From Pontibacter ummariensis (GTDB taxonomy: Bacteria > Bacteroidota > Bacteroidia > Cytophagales > Hymenobacteraceae), in assembly GCF_900188175.1 (NCBI RefSeq), contig NZ_FZOQ01000022.1, positions 1-64,000 of the forward strand: a DNA stretch of 64,000 nt, written 5' to 3'. Below are positions 43,630 to 52,315 of this stretch, in pieces (within the stretch, counting starts at the first letter, position 1; every line of letters starts with the position of its first letter). Under the pieces are notes generated by a model. That model saw nothing but the letters and a program-made list of their open reading frames with translations, was not told the origin of the DNA and searched no databases. Both the position numbers and the translations under genes were made by a program.

Positions 43630-44796
43630 TTAGGGCTGCTCTATGTAGTCTAGGAACCTCTGGCTGAGGATAGCCCTTGCAAATTCTGTTTTGGCTAGTT
43701 CCCGGGCCTGGTGCTGTGCCTTTACGAGCAGGCAGGGCTGTGCTAAGTACGGTTTTAGTTGCTGTACAAATGAAGCCGGCTCCTGGGGATCAGCATAAAA
43801 GCCGCACCCGTGCTCTTCTACCATTTCCTTCAGCCAGCCCTTTGTGTTGACGATAGTCAGTTTGGCAGCCGCCAGGGAATCGAAAAACTTGTTCGGGCTG
43901 TTTGTTTCCAGGATGGGGAACGGTGCAAAAGAAGTATAGGTGGCATGTGCTGAAGACAGCAGCTCCCGTATCTCCATTTTGTTCAGGTAGCCCAGCCAAG
44001 TGATGTTGTGCAGTCCCAGAGCCTGTGCTTTTTCCTTCAGCCGGTCTTCCATTGCCCCCTCACCGGCTATGAGGAACTGTACCTGGGGCAAGTGGTGTTG
44101 CAGGCAGGCCTGTGCCACATCCAGTAGGTACTCCAGGTGGTTCGCCAGTCCAATCGCTCCCGTGTAGCAAACGACAAAGGGCTCCTCCAGCGAGTGCCGT
44201 AAAGGGCTTTTACTCGTGAAGAAACTGCAGTCTGCCATGTTGGGTATAACAGCAACCTTTCCCGGAGAGACATATGGCCTTACCCCTCTGGCCATTCCCG
44301 GCGATAACGCCACTACTTTTTCAGCCTGCTTGTAAATGTAGCGTTCAAAAGTGTAGAGGAGGCGTTGCAGGAGCTTGTTCCGGATGAAGCCAAGCTGCAC
44401 AGGGCCCTCCGGCCACAGGTCCCGCACCTCAAAATAGTAAGGAGTACCCTTCAGTTTCTTTACCGCAAGCGCTACCAGCCCCACGGTTAAAGGGGTGGAG
44501 GTAATATAGCACAAGTCTACCCCCTTTACCTTCAAAGCTAACCAAATGCTTTGGAGAGTGTATCTGAGAAAAGCCAGGACACGCCGGCTGAAGCCAAAGT
44601 TGTTCGAGTAGGGGATGGGCAGGTAGTGCACTTTAATACCTTCCACACAGGCAGTATAGTAGCTATCGCCCTCATAGGCTGTGATCATTTCCACCTGGTG
44701 CCCTGCCTGTACCAGTGCTTTAGAGAGGTAGTAAGAGCGCAGGCCGCCTCCCTGTTCCGGTGTCCGGAAATATTGGTGAATGTACAGGATCTTCAT
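43630..44796 (-). CDS. Glycosyltransferase family 4 (WbuB-like)
   Basis: 388 aa. MKILYIHQYFRTPEQGGGLRSYYLSKALVQAGHQVEMIT at the amino terminus (GT4 acceptor side), LWPEGPVQLGF, and the donor-binding carboxy half with VVCYTGAIGLANHLEYLL and EITNSPNKFFDSLAAAK-type E-x7-E region. Adds an activated sugar to a polysaccharide or lipid carrier. Overlaps the asnB-like gene by four bases (ATGA), so the two are coupled. Confidence 0.9.
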   Translation of the reverse strand: MKILYIHQYFRTPEQGGGLRSYYLSKALVQAGHQVEMITAYEGDSYYTACVEGIKVHYLPIPYSNNFGFSRRVLAFLRYTLQSIWLALKVKGVDLCYITSTPLTVGLVALAVKKLKGTPYYFEVRDLWPEGPVQLGFIRNKLLQRLLYTFERYIYKQAEKVVALSPGMARGVRPYVSPGKVAVIPNMADCSFFTSKSPLRHSLEEPFVVCYTGAIGLANHLEYLLDVAQACLQHHLPQVQFLIAGEGAMEDRLKEKAQALGLHNITWLGYLNKMEIRELLSSAHATYTSFAPFPILETNSPNKFFDSLAAAKLTIVNTKGWLKEMVEEHGCGFYADPQEPASFVQQLKPYLAQPCLLVKAQHQARELAKTEFARAILSQRFLDYIEQP

Positions 44797-46658
44797 GAGG
44801 CAAAATTAAACTGTAGCCACTTCGCCAGCACTAAAAGTGCCCATACTTCCGTACTGTAGTCGTGGCGGCCATTCAGGTGAAGGTGTAGCAGTTGCTGAGT
44901 TTGTGTATAGTTGAGAAACTCGAAAAGTATTGCTTTAGAGTCCCGTAGTTCCTGAAAGAGCCAACTGTTTTTCGGGTCACGGAGCCACTTGCCCAAGGGC
45001 ATGCCAAACCCTTCTTTCGGCCTGTTGGTAAACTCTTTGCCTCCCTGTGCAGCCAAGACCTCTTTTAGCACCCATTTCTGCCCTTGCCGGAATAGGGTGC
45101 CACCGGCCATCCCCTGCAGGTACTGGTGTAGCCCATTGCTTAGGTAGGGAGTACGCACCTCCAGCGAATGCTGCATAGAGGTCTGGTCTGTCATGGATAG
45201 CACGTCGGAAATAAGGTACTGGTGCAGGTCGTGCTGCAGGCACCATTTCAGCCAGTCTTTCTCCTGGTTAACTGACTTCGGGCGACCGCTCCGCTCTTTC
45301 AGTAGTTGCTGCAGGGCGGAGTCCATTTCCGTGAACTGCAGGAAAGTATTGTAAGGGTTTGGGTGAATCTTATCGGGCAGCTTGTTTAGCAGTCGAAATG
45401 TATTCCGTAAGGGATGGTCGAAACCCGTTACAAGAAGTGGTTTGGCCAGGCGCAAGACACCGCGTAGGGCAAGTGCTTTGTTTTGGTGGCGCAGGTACTG
45501 GTAAAAGGCCCAGTGGCGATTATACCCCCCGAACAGTTCGTCGGCCCCTGCCCCGGAAAGCACTACTTTTACATGTGGCTTTACCGCTCCAGCCAGATAA
45601 CTGGTCACCAGTGCCGTACCATCGGCGATAGGCTGGTCCAGCCCACGTACGAGCGCGTCGGTGCCTGCCAATATGTTCTCGTCTATTTCAAAAGGCGTGA
45701 AGGAGGCCTTGTAGCGTTCGGCCGCAAGGCGGGCATAATACGTGTCTTGTGTGCCGAAGGATCCTTCTGAGGGCTTTAGGGCGATGGAAAAAGCAGGGAA
45801 TTGCGTATGTCCGGCTTCATGGAGCAGGGCTAGCAGCAAGGTAGAGTCAACGCCACCACTCAGGAACAGACCTATGGGTACATCAGCTACTAAATGCCGC
45901 TGCACGCTTTCACAAAGCAGTTCCTTTGTTTTACTGATCAACTGCCCGGTAGGTACTACCTCTTCCTGTTGAGGGGCTGACACAGAACAATAAGGCGTTG
46001 TGGTTAAGCTGTTGTTCTGCCAGAGTAAATAATGTCCCTCTTCCAGTTCGGCAATGCCTTTGTAGAACGTCTGTGGCTTTAAAGCGTGCCTATACTGCAG
46101 GTAACACTCCAGCTGAGTCTGGTTTAGTTCTTTCGGCACCAAGCCTGAGGCCAGAATACCTTTGATTTCTGAAGATACAACAAAACTCTGGTCTGTATCA
46201 GCGTAGTAAAGGGGCTTTATGCCAAAGCGGTCCCGGGCTAACAGTAGCTGATGTGTGGCAGTATCATAAAAGGCGAGGGCAAACATGCCGTCCAACTGCT
46301 GCAAACCGTTTGCCCCTTCCAGTATGAGTAGGTGCAGAACCACCTCCGTGTCGGAGGCTGTCTTCAAAGAATGACCCCGTGCCTGCAGTTGCCTCCGGAT
46401 CTCTTTATAATTGTAAACCTCCCCATTGTAGGCTAACAGGTAGCGCCCGTCTTCTGAACGAAAAGGCTGGTTTGCCTCGTCAGACCTGTCTATGATCTTC
46501 AAGCGATTATGCCCTATGTGCATCGCGCCAGCGCCACAGGTTGTAGTAACGTGTGCTGTGGCATCAGGACCACGGTAGACTGTGGCCTCTGTCATCTGCC
46601 GTATGGCGGAAGCAGAGGCTTGTCCTTTCTTGTCAATGATTAAGTTGATGCCGCACAA
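44793..46658 (-). CDS. asnB: Asparagine synthase-type amidotransferase
   Basis: 621 aa from TTG 46658. This start is required because the glutaminase uses an amino-terminal cysteine: the codons read TTG-TGC-GGC-ATC, giving (M)CGINLIIDKK; an open frame to 46715 would bury the Cys. RGPDATAH, LAYNGEVYNYKEIR, then ATP-pyrophosphatase SGGVDSTLLLAL and GADELFGGYNR. Coupled with a glycosyltransferase, so amidation of a sugar or peptide rather than bulk asparagine synthesis is possible. Confidence 0.88.
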   Translation of the reverse strand: MCGINLIIDKKGQASASAIRQMTEATVYRGPDATAHVTTTCGAGAMHIGHNRLKIIDRSDEANQPFRSEDGRYLLAYNGEVYNYKEIRRQLQARGHSLKTASDTEVVLHLLILEGANGLQQLDGMFALAFYDTATHQLLLARDRFGIKPLYYADTDQSFVVSSEIKGILASGLVPKELNQTQLECYLQYRHALKPQTFYKGIAELEEGHYLLWQNNSLTTTPYCSVSAPQQEEVVPTGQLISKTKELLCESVQRHLVADVPIGLFLSGGVDSTLLLALLHEAGHTQFPAFSIALKPSEGSFGTQDTYYARLAAERYKASFTPFEIDENILAGTDALVRGLDQPIADGTALVTSYLAGAVKPHVKVVLSGAGADELFGGYNRHWAFYQYLRHQNKALALRGVLRLAKPLLVTGFDHPLRNTFRLLNKLPDKIHPNPYNTFLQFTEMDSALQQLLKERSGRPKSVNQEKDWLKWCLQHDLHQYLISDVLSMTDQTSMQHSLEVRTPYLSNGLHQYLQGMAGGTLFRQGQKWVLKEVLAAQGGKEFTNRPKEGFGMPLGKWLRDPKNSWLFQELRDSKAILFEFLNYTQTQQLLHLHLNGRHDYSTEVWALLVLAKWLQFNFAS

Positions 46659-46977
46659 AACCGTGGAGATATAGCCTGGGTACTTTTTGCAAGTTAAGCA
46701 AAAATGACTTTTCACACAGGGGAGCTATCCTGGATTAGGACTAACGACTAGAGGTATGTATAAATCACAATTAACTGTACGCTTTGAGCTTGCTGCAGAC
46801 CTGTTCCCCTACTAAATGTTAATTTTAACACGCTGGTTTACTGCTATAAAGAAATCAGGGCCAATATGGCGAGATGTTTTGGCATATGCTTTGGTAACGT
46901 GTTTGTATAGTGTAAAACAAACAGGCCTGCGTTTTGCATCAGAAAGAAAGTGAAACCCATCTAAGTAGAGAAAGAGA
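46659..46977. other. Intergenic region upstream of asnB-like gene
   Basis: 319 bases between divergent genes. No ORF, RNA or repeat was recognised; a TTTGTATAGTG segment around 46910 is the nearest promoter-like sequence. Confidence 0.4.
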
Positions 46978-47460
46978 ATGAAAAAGATAATGGCAGCGCT
47001 AGCACTAGGTGTGCTGGTGGTAGGTTCTTCTTATGCCCAGCATGCTCCGCAGAAAGAACGAAAGCATCGTACCGAGCACCGCGAAGAGAGAGGCAGAAAG
47101 CATGATAACGATAGAAAAACACCCGAGGAGAGAGCGGCACAGAGAACGGAGAGGCTCAGCCAGAGGTTTGACCTGAATAAGTCGCAGCAGCGTAAGCTGC
47201 AGGCCTTAAACCTGAAGTATGCTCAGGAGATGGCAGCTAAAAGGCAGGACTACCGCCGTGCGAACGAACGCGGTAAAATGCGCCGCGACATGCGGGAGAG
47301 CCATGCAAAGTGGGAGGCGGAACTGAAAGGCATCCTGAACAAAAAGCAGTACGCCAGGTATGAGGCAGATCGCAAAGAAAGATATGCCCGTTGGCAGGAA
47401 CGCCAGGACAGAGGCAGAGAAGACGGAAGAGGACACCGCGGTCACTCACAAAGAAGTTAG
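46978..47460 (+). CDS. Periplasmic Spy/CpxP-like basic protein
   Basis: 160 aa. A signal peptide ends at SSYAQ, followed by a highly charged region rich in Arg/His/Lys, with LSQRFDLNKSQQRKLQALNLKYAQEM and LKGILNKKQYARYEADRKERYARWQ that resemble the LTxxQ helices of Spy/CpxP-type periplasmic chaperones. The tail is Arg/Gly/His-rich. Family assignment is tentative. Confidence 0.7.
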   Translation: MKKIMAALALGVLVVGSSYAQHAPQKERKHRTEHREERGRKHDNDRKTPEERAAQRTERLSQRFDLNKSQQRKLQALNLKYAQEMAAKRQDYRRANERGKMRRDMRESHAKWEAELKGILNKKQYARYEADRKERYARWQERQDRGREDGRGHRGHSQRS

Positions 47461-47467
47461 TTAGATA

Positions 47468-47528
47468 AGACAAGCATACATGTCAAAGGCAGGGGCTAAC
47501 ATTCTGCCTTTGACGTGTATGCTTGTTT
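47468..47528. terminator. Long hairpin between convergent genes
   Basis: AAGCATACATGTCAAAGGCA pairs with TGCCTTTGACGTGTATGCTT except for a few mismatches, around a 12-base loop; it lies between the Spy-like gene and the membrane hydrolase-like gene. Confidence 0.7.
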
Positions 47529-47530
47529 AC

Positions 47531-48220
47531 TTAGTGCTGTAGGCTTACCTGCGGTTGCTGCTGAGTAGGGGCCTTTACTGTACGGTTCCTGTCTGCCCAC
47601 CACGCCCATAGGATAAACAGCCACTGCAACTGGCCTGCCCAGGCAATGTCGCTTACCTGCTCAGGGGCGGGGCCGAAGATGCTGGCCGCATAAACAAGTA
47701 CCAGTAACAGTACCAGGGACCAAAGGGCATAGTACCCTGTTTTGTTCTTTGCTTGTGTATGACGCAGGTAGAGCCATAAGCCTCCTGTAAAGATGGCTCC
47801 CTCCACTAGAACAGTAGCCGGAGTAGAGTTCCAGAGGCCAAGACCCACCAGGGGAGAGTTACCAGGGTACAGAGGAAGATCAGGGACGTGTACGATCAGG
47901 TCGATAAGCCAGTGGCTGATCACCAGCAGGCCGAGTAGCACAGCCGTCTTTTTATCCTTTTGCAGCAGCCAATATCCGAGCCCGAATAACAAGCCCCAAC
48001 CCAGCACCATCAAAAGGCTATGAGAGATTGGGTAACTTGTGAAGTTGAGGGGAGTGAACTTGCCGGGTGTAGGGGTTATTTCCACGCTCTCCAGGTTCAG
48101 GAGTAGTAGCGTTGGCCACAGCAGGTCAAGGAATTGAGCTGCCAGAAAAAGGGTGGCTAGTGAGACTTTGGGCGAGACGGCTTTGCCCGCAAAGCCCGCT
48201 GCAAAATGACCAATAAACAT
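47531..48220 (-). CDS. DUF457-like membrane protein
   Basis: 229 aa with about six hydrophobic helices. MFIGHFAAGFAGKAVSPKVSL (His5), NFTSYPISHSLLMVLGWGLLF and LVISHWLIDLIVHVPDLPLYPG carry His/Asp pairs arranged like YdjM/DUF457 'inner-membrane metal-dependent hydrolase' proteins. No catalytic role has been shown for most. Stands alone. Confidence 0.7.
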   Translation of the reverse strand: MFIGHFAAGFAGKAVSPKVSLATLFLAAQFLDLLWPTLLLLNLESVEITPTPGKFTPLNFTSYPISHSLLMVLGWGLLFGLGYWLLQKDKKTAVLLGLLVISHWLIDLIVHVPDLPLYPGNSPLVGLGLWNSTPATVLVEGAIFTGGLWLYLRHTQAKNKTGYYALWSLVLLLVLVYAASIFGPAPEQVSDIAWAGQLQWLFILWAWWADRNRTVKAPTQQQPQVSLQH

Positions 48221-48367
48221 GATACGAACTTATTAGAAGTAAGAACTCCGAAAATCTCATGTACCTGCCTGCTGTTAGCCAAGCCTAACAACAAGAATGG
48301 CCTCATCTTAAAAGCTTCTTCCAAACGGTTACGCCCGCGTCTAAAGCTGAGGCGCCCGTTCTCCTTG

Positions 48368-49048
48368 TTAGCCCCCCAGCTTGTTTTCCGGATCATCCGG
48401 AATGTTGGGGAAGTTCTTTTGAAAGAACTGGCAAAAATGGGTAAGGGGGCATTCTTCGCACTTAGGCCTGCGGGCTACGCAAATGTAACGGCCATGTAGA
48501 ATCAACCAGTGGTGTGCCTTCGCAATTAAATCTTGCTGTAGGTTTGCCACAAGCTCCTTCTCTACATCCAAGGGTGTTTTAGCTGTTTTGGAAACCAAGC
48601 CAATACGTTTGCTTACCCGGAACACGTGGGTGTCGACGGCCATGGCAGGTTGGTTCCATATAACGGAGACGATCACATTTGCCGTTTTACGCCCCACTCC
48701 AGGCAGCTTTACTAGCTCCTCCACCGTGCTTGGTACCTCGCCGTTAAACCGTTCCACGAGCATTTTTCCTAATCCAGCCAAATGCTTCGCCTTATTATTC
48801 GGATAGGAGATGCTTTTGATATAGGGAAATATTTCCTCTGGGGTAGCAGTAGCTAGATGCTCCGGCGTGGGGTAAGCCTCAAAAAGAGCGGGGGTTACCA
48901 TGTTCACGCGCTTGTCGGTGCACTGGGCACTTAGCACTACGGCCAGTATTAGTTCGTAGGGGTTCGAGTAGGCGAGCTCGGTTTCAGGCTCCGGAAAGTT
49001 ATTTGTAAAAAAATCGACCAGTAGCCTGTAGCGTTCTTTCTTGCGCAT
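48368..49048 (-). CDS. nth: Endonuclease III
   Basis: 226 aa from ATG 49048 (MRKKERYRLLVDFF); the frame's upstream TTG is less likely. LSAQCTDKRVNMVTPALF, helix-hairpin-helix with the catalytic Lys in LPGVGRKTANVI, Asp in VDTHVFRVSKRIG, and the 4Fe-4S motif C-x6-C-x2-C-x5-C (CVARRPKCEECPLTHFC). Removes oxidised pyrimidines. Confidence 0.95.
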   Translation of the reverse strand: MRKKERYRLLVDFFTNNFPEPETELAYSNPYELILAVVLSAQCTDKRVNMVTPALFEAYPTPEHLATATPEEIFPYIKSISYPNNKAKHLAGLGKMLVERFNGEVPSTVEELVKLPGVGRKTANVIVSVIWNQPAMAVDTHVFRVSKRIGLVSKTAKTPLDVEKELVANLQQDLIAKAHHWLILHGRYICVARRPKCEECPLTHFCQFFQKNFPNIPDDPENKLGG

Positions 49049-49069
49049 AAAAAAAGTTTGCAATCGTGG

Positions 49070-49300
49070 TTACGACTGCAAACTTAAGCTTTTTGAGTAA
49101 TTTAAGATGTTATCAACGGCACACTTACGGGGTGCTGCTGCAGCTTCGTCAAGGAGTTGCTGTATCATGAGCAATTCTGAGCAGCCTTCGGCCAGCTCCA
49201 TGTCTTGCATCAACGCTGCTTCCAGCTGCGTGCAGGCCTCTTCGGGCAGCTCGTCATATACATACTGGATCAGCTCATTCTGAGTAGAGGTTTTTATCAT
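49070..49300 (-). CDS. Small protein coupled to the ECF sigma factor
   Basis: 76 aa, acidic and helical (QNELIQYVYDELPEEACTQLEAALMQDMELAEG), overlapping the sigma gene by 26 bases. The amino-terminal zinc-finger anti-sigma layout is suggested by the IQYVYDELPEE segment, but the H-x3-C-x2-C zinc motif is missing. Probably modulates the sigma factor; inferred from coupling. Confidence 0.7.
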   Translation of the reverse strand: MIKTSTQNELIQYVYDELPEEACTQLEAALMQDMELAEGCSELLMIQQLLDEAAAAPRKCAVDNILNYSKSLSLQS

Positions 49301-49877
49301 ACGCGATGTTGTTTTTAAGCATCTTTTTCCTCAGGTTAATCAGCGCATAGCGCATACGTCCTAAGGCTGTGTTGATGCTCACACCGGTCGCGTCGGCAAT
49401 CTCCTGGAAACTCATTTCAGCATAATGTCGCATCATGAGCACCTCGCGCTGCGTCTGTGGCAGCGCCTGGATTAGCTCGCGTAAACGGGCATGCGTGTCC
49501 TCTTTTACCTGGAGCGACTCTGCAGAGTCCTCTGAAAAAGACATATTGTTAAACACGCTATTGCCGTCTTCCAGCGTGATCATCGGGCTACGTTTCTCTT
49601 TACGGAAATGGTCGATCGCCAGGTTGTGGGCAATGCGACAAATCCAGGAAGAAAACTTGCCTTCCTCGTTGTAACGGCCGCTCTTCATGGTATGGATTGC
49701 TTTTACAAAAGCGTCCTGCATCAAGTCTTCGGCTGTATACGAGTCTTTTACAATAACTAAAATAGTTGTGTAGACTTTGTTCTTGTGTCTATTTACTAGC
49801 TGTTCAAACGCACTCTCGTTACCTGCGATGTAGAGCGAGACTAAAGCAGAGTCGCTCAGCTGGGTAGTTGTATTCAT
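49275..49877 (-). CDS. ECF RNA polymerase sigma factor
   Basis: 200 aa. Region 2 (about 25-95: YTAEDLMQDAFVKAIHTMKSGR, FSSWICRIAHNLAIDHFRKEKR) and region 4 (about 138-190: LPQTQREVLMMRHYAEMSFQEIADATGVSINTALGRMRYALINLRK). Directs RNA polymerase to a stress or surface regulon. Coupled with a 76-aa downstream gene. Confidence 0.93.
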   Translation of the reverse strand: MNTTTQLSDSALVSLYIAGNESAFEQLVNRHKNKVYTTILVIVKDSYTAEDLMQDAFVKAIHTMKSGRYNEEGKFSSWICRIAHNLAIDHFRKEKRSPMITLEDGNSVFNNMSFSEDSAESLQVKEDTHARLRELIQALPQTQREVLMMRHYAEMSFQEIADATGVSINTALGRMRYALINLRKKMLKNNIAYDKNLYSE

Positions 49878-49879
49878 CG

Positions 49880-49911
49880 TAAAGCTACATATAAGTTAAC
49901 GTAGAGCTTTA
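49880..49911. promoter_or_regulatory. Inverted repeat in the sigma-factor leader
   Basis: TAAAGCTAC (49880-49888) and GTAGAGCTTTA (49901-49911) form an interrupted inverted repeat just before the sigma-factor start codon. It could be an operator or a leader hairpin. Confidence 0.3.
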
Positions 49912-50335
49912 TATCATATTGTTGCGTTTACTAGTTAATAACAAGTTTTTTCTGAAGTGTAAATCAAATATATCGAAAGCTTTTTGCTTGTGCAACAGCT
50001 CCTTCTCCTATTTAGTAAAAAAAAGTTGCTGTAACTGTACAAGGCTTGCTTGCTTTTCCGTTGTGCCGGGCACCGCTGCAATTTATACGTGGAAGAGATG
50101 CCTTAAAGTGACAGAAAAGCATAATTTAGTTTTCCACATATAGAAAAACACTATTGCTCAAGCTAAAACCCTGCCATTATCTTTCAGTGCCCTCAACTTA
50201 GAGAAAAGGTTCCTCCAGCGGCTCTTCAGTTATTATCTCTTTTGCGCCGCGTTTTATTTTGTTTCTCCCGTCCTGGTAAGCATTAGCAGGAGTCCTAAAA
50301 CCTAAGAAATAACATGCAGGCTTCGGAAAACTCCT

Positions 50336-50343
50336 TATTTTTG
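50336..50343 (+). promoter_or_regulatory. -7 promoter box of the surface-repeat gene
   Basis: TATTTTTG fits TAnnTTTG, 28 bases before the ATG at 50372. Confidence 0.5.
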
Positions 50344-50371
50344 CGGCCTTAAAACGAGCAAGCCTATAACT

Positions 50372-51436
50372 ATGAAAAGAATTATTTTAAGCGTGGCAAT
50401 GGTGCTGGCGACTTTGCCTAACGTTGTGGCGCAGGAAAGTACTCCTGAACTGGAGAGCAGGCCAGCACAGGTATCTGTCGTGCCGGGGATAGGAACAAAC
50501 GGCTTGAACGGATCAGCCTACCGGCAGCCTTTCTCCTTCAACTTACTAGGAGGCAGCAATGGAGGCGTTAACGGCTTTGAACTGGGAGGTATCCTTAACA
50601 TTGACCGTGCCTTTGCTACAGGTCTCCAGATCGGAGGCCTGGCCAATATTGTGCAGGGGCCAGTGAGGGGGCTGCAAATAGGAGGCGTGGTCAACACGGC
50701 GGCTAGCGAACTAATCGGCTTGCAGATAGGTGGGGTGGCAAACCTGGTAAAGGGCAGCGTGAGTGGCCTGCAACTAGGAGGCGTTGTGAATGCAGCTTCT
50801 GAGAGTGTGGATGGGGCGCAAATTAGTGGCGTTGTTAATATTGCGCAGCAGGTGGATGGCTTACAATTGGGAGTGGTTAACCTGGCTGGTACAGCAAAGG
50901 GGCTGCAGTTAGGGGTGGTAAACATCGCTGACTCTGCAGGGGAGATGATTGGTGTGCTCAACATAGCCCGGAAGAATGGGTACTACCGTGGAGAGCTTTG
51001 GGCGGGGGAGACTTTTTATGGCAATGCTGCCTTTAAAATGGGAACGAAGAAGTTCTATACGATTTTTGCCTTAGGCTGGCAGCAGCGGGACGAGGTGTAT
51101 CGTTTAGGCTATGGACTTGGATTTGGCGCAGCGTTGGGGAGAGTTGCTGGCGTAGATCTCAACCTGGATCTGCTAAATTATCAGGTATCCGAGGAGAGGA
51201 TGTGGATGAGCAACAGCACAAACCTGATGCAGCAGGCGAGACTGGTGGCTACAATAGGAATTGGAGGACGTAAAGCCGTACTAATAGGCACAACCTTCAA
51301 CGTTTTTGAATCTGACTTTAAGAATAGTGGGGAGGGGACCGGTATGGACCTGGCAGCAAAGACCATTTACAGCAAGATACATAGAGACACACGCGTTACT
51401 ATGTGGCCGGGGCTAAATGCTGGCTTCCGGTTTTAA
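50372..51436 (+). CDS. Surface-repeat protein (LA_2272-like)
   Basis: 354 aa. A signal peptide ends near VVAQ. Residues about 70-200 hold eight or nine repeats of a 20-24 residue unit with the core GLQIGGVxN (ELGGILNI, LQIGGLANI, LQIGGVVNT, LQIGGVANL, LQLGGVVNA, AQISGVVNI, LQLGVVNLA, LQLGVVNIA), like the LA_2272-type surface repeats and pentapeptide-style beta helices. The carboxy half (about 215-354) looks like beta-barrel strands. Likely an outer-membrane or exported protein; the function is unknown. Confidence 0.75.
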   Translation: MKRIILSVAMVLATLPNVVAQESTPELESRPAQVSVVPGIGTNGLNGSAYRQPFSFNLLGGSNGGVNGFELGGILNIDRAFATGLQIGGLANIVQGPVRGLQIGGVVNTAASELIGLQIGGVANLVKGSVSGLQLGGVVNAASESVDGAQISGVVNIAQQVDGLQLGVVNLAGTAKGLQLGVVNIADSAGEMIGVLNIARKNGYYRGELWAGETFYGNAAFKMGTKKFYTIFALGWQQRDEVYRLGYGLGFGAALGRVAGVDLNLDLLNYQVSEERMWMSNSTNLMQQARLVATIGIGGRKAVLIGTTFNVFESDFKNSGEGTGMDLAAKTIYSKIHRDTRVTMWPGLNAGFRF

Positions 51437-51455
51437 AGCAGGTAGCATAATTTAA

Positions 51456-51493
51456 AGCAAGGGCAGTGGGAACTTTGATTCCTGCTGCCTTTG
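51456..51493. terminator. Terminator between convergent genes
   Basis: GCAAGGGCAGTGGGAA pairs imperfectly with TTCCTGCTGCCTTTGC around a short loop; both neighbouring genes end here. Confidence 0.6.
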
Positions 51494-51874
51494 CTATTGC
51501 TGGCCTATAATGCTTAACAAGCCCATCTTCATTTGGAAGACCTGTGCGATACTGGTTGCTTTCTGCTTTGCCTCTTCTGCCTTAGTGCCGGCAAACAGCT
51601 TGTCTACAGTAGCGGTGAATATGCTTGTCCAGCGCAGGAAGTGGACCTGCTCTATGGGTAAGCGCATGTGCTTCGAGAAAGGCTGTCCTTTATAAGCCAT
51701 GCTGCCAAACAGCAGGGAGCTCCAGAACTTGTACATGATCGGGAGGTGCTGCTCCCAATTCACTTTTGCAAAATCATTAAAGATGGGGGCAAGCAGGCTA
51801 TCCTGGTTGACGTTATCGTAAAAGGTGTCTATCAGCAGCTTAACGTCTTCTTCTGTTTCAATGTCTTTCTTCAT
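51494..51874 (-). CDS. Group III truncated haemoglobin
   Basis: 126 aa. IDTFYDNVNQDSLLAPIFNDFAKVNWEQHLPIMYKFWSSLLF is the shortened globin of group III (trHbP class); the proximal His is likely in LPIEQVHFLRW near residue 79 and B10 Tyr is in FYDNV. Binds oxygen or NO; the physiological role of this group is uncertain. Single gene. Confidence 0.88.
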   Translation of the reverse strand: MKKDIETEEDVKLLIDTFYDNVNQDSLLAPIFNDFAKVNWEQHLPIMYKFWSSLLFGSMAYKGQPFSKHMRLPIEQVHFLRWTSIFTATVDKLFAGTKAEEAKQKATSIAQVFQMKMGLLSIIGQQ

Positions 51875-52315
51875 GGTAATCTGCCCTATCTAGGACTTTA
51901 ACAATAAGGTGCAGCAATAGGCATCATGCTATTGTAAAGCTAAAGTTTATGAACAGTGCTTACAAAGGGCTTTCCTCTTGGCAAGCATCATACCAAGTAA
52001 AGGCTAACTCTTGTTTTACCTTTAGCCACTGCTGCTATTAGGCTGCAAGTTTACGGAAGGTAACACTTGTAAAAAATGACCTTCATCACTTAGGTGCATG
52101 AAAAGGAGGTATTTAACGACGAGATAAGAGACGACTGTGTACGGGAGGCAAGAGCTAAGGGGAACAGGCAAGTCCAGGGAGTTTTCCTGTGGGCGCCTGT
52201 CATGCCTTAGAAGAATAGTTTTAACGGTAAAAGGATGAGACACAAAAAATCCTTCGAAAGAGCTGAGGAATCTTATCGAAGGATAGTCTAACAAATGAAC
52301 CCTAGGGTTCTCCTA
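51875..52315. other. Intergenic region upstream of truncated haemoglobin
   Basis: 441 bases. A short inverted repeat CAATAG-N8-CTATTG (51915-51934) lies about 40 bases before the haemoglobin start and may be regulatory. A minus-strand open frame of 90 codons (52022-52294) has no coding character. Confidence 0.4.

Larger units (their letters stand above)
49878..50371. other. AT-rich intergenic region
   Basis: 494 bases between the divergent sigma-factor gene and the surface-repeat gene. Contains an inverted repeat at 49880-49911 and a -7 box at 50336-50343. No coding ORF is convincing. Confidence 0.5.

Noticed and set aside
44793..46658. Biosynthetic gene cluster around the asnB-glycosyltransferase pair
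   Set aside because: Only two linked genes, with ordinary housekeeping genes on both sides.
49919..50143. Plus-strand ORF of 74 codons before the surface-repeat gene
   Set aside because: Cysteine- and phenylalanine-rich random composition and no promoter of its own.
52022..52294. Minus-strand ORF of 90 codons in the intergenic region
   Set aside because: No conserved-looking segments; it lies in an AT-rich spacer and ends at an unlikely place.
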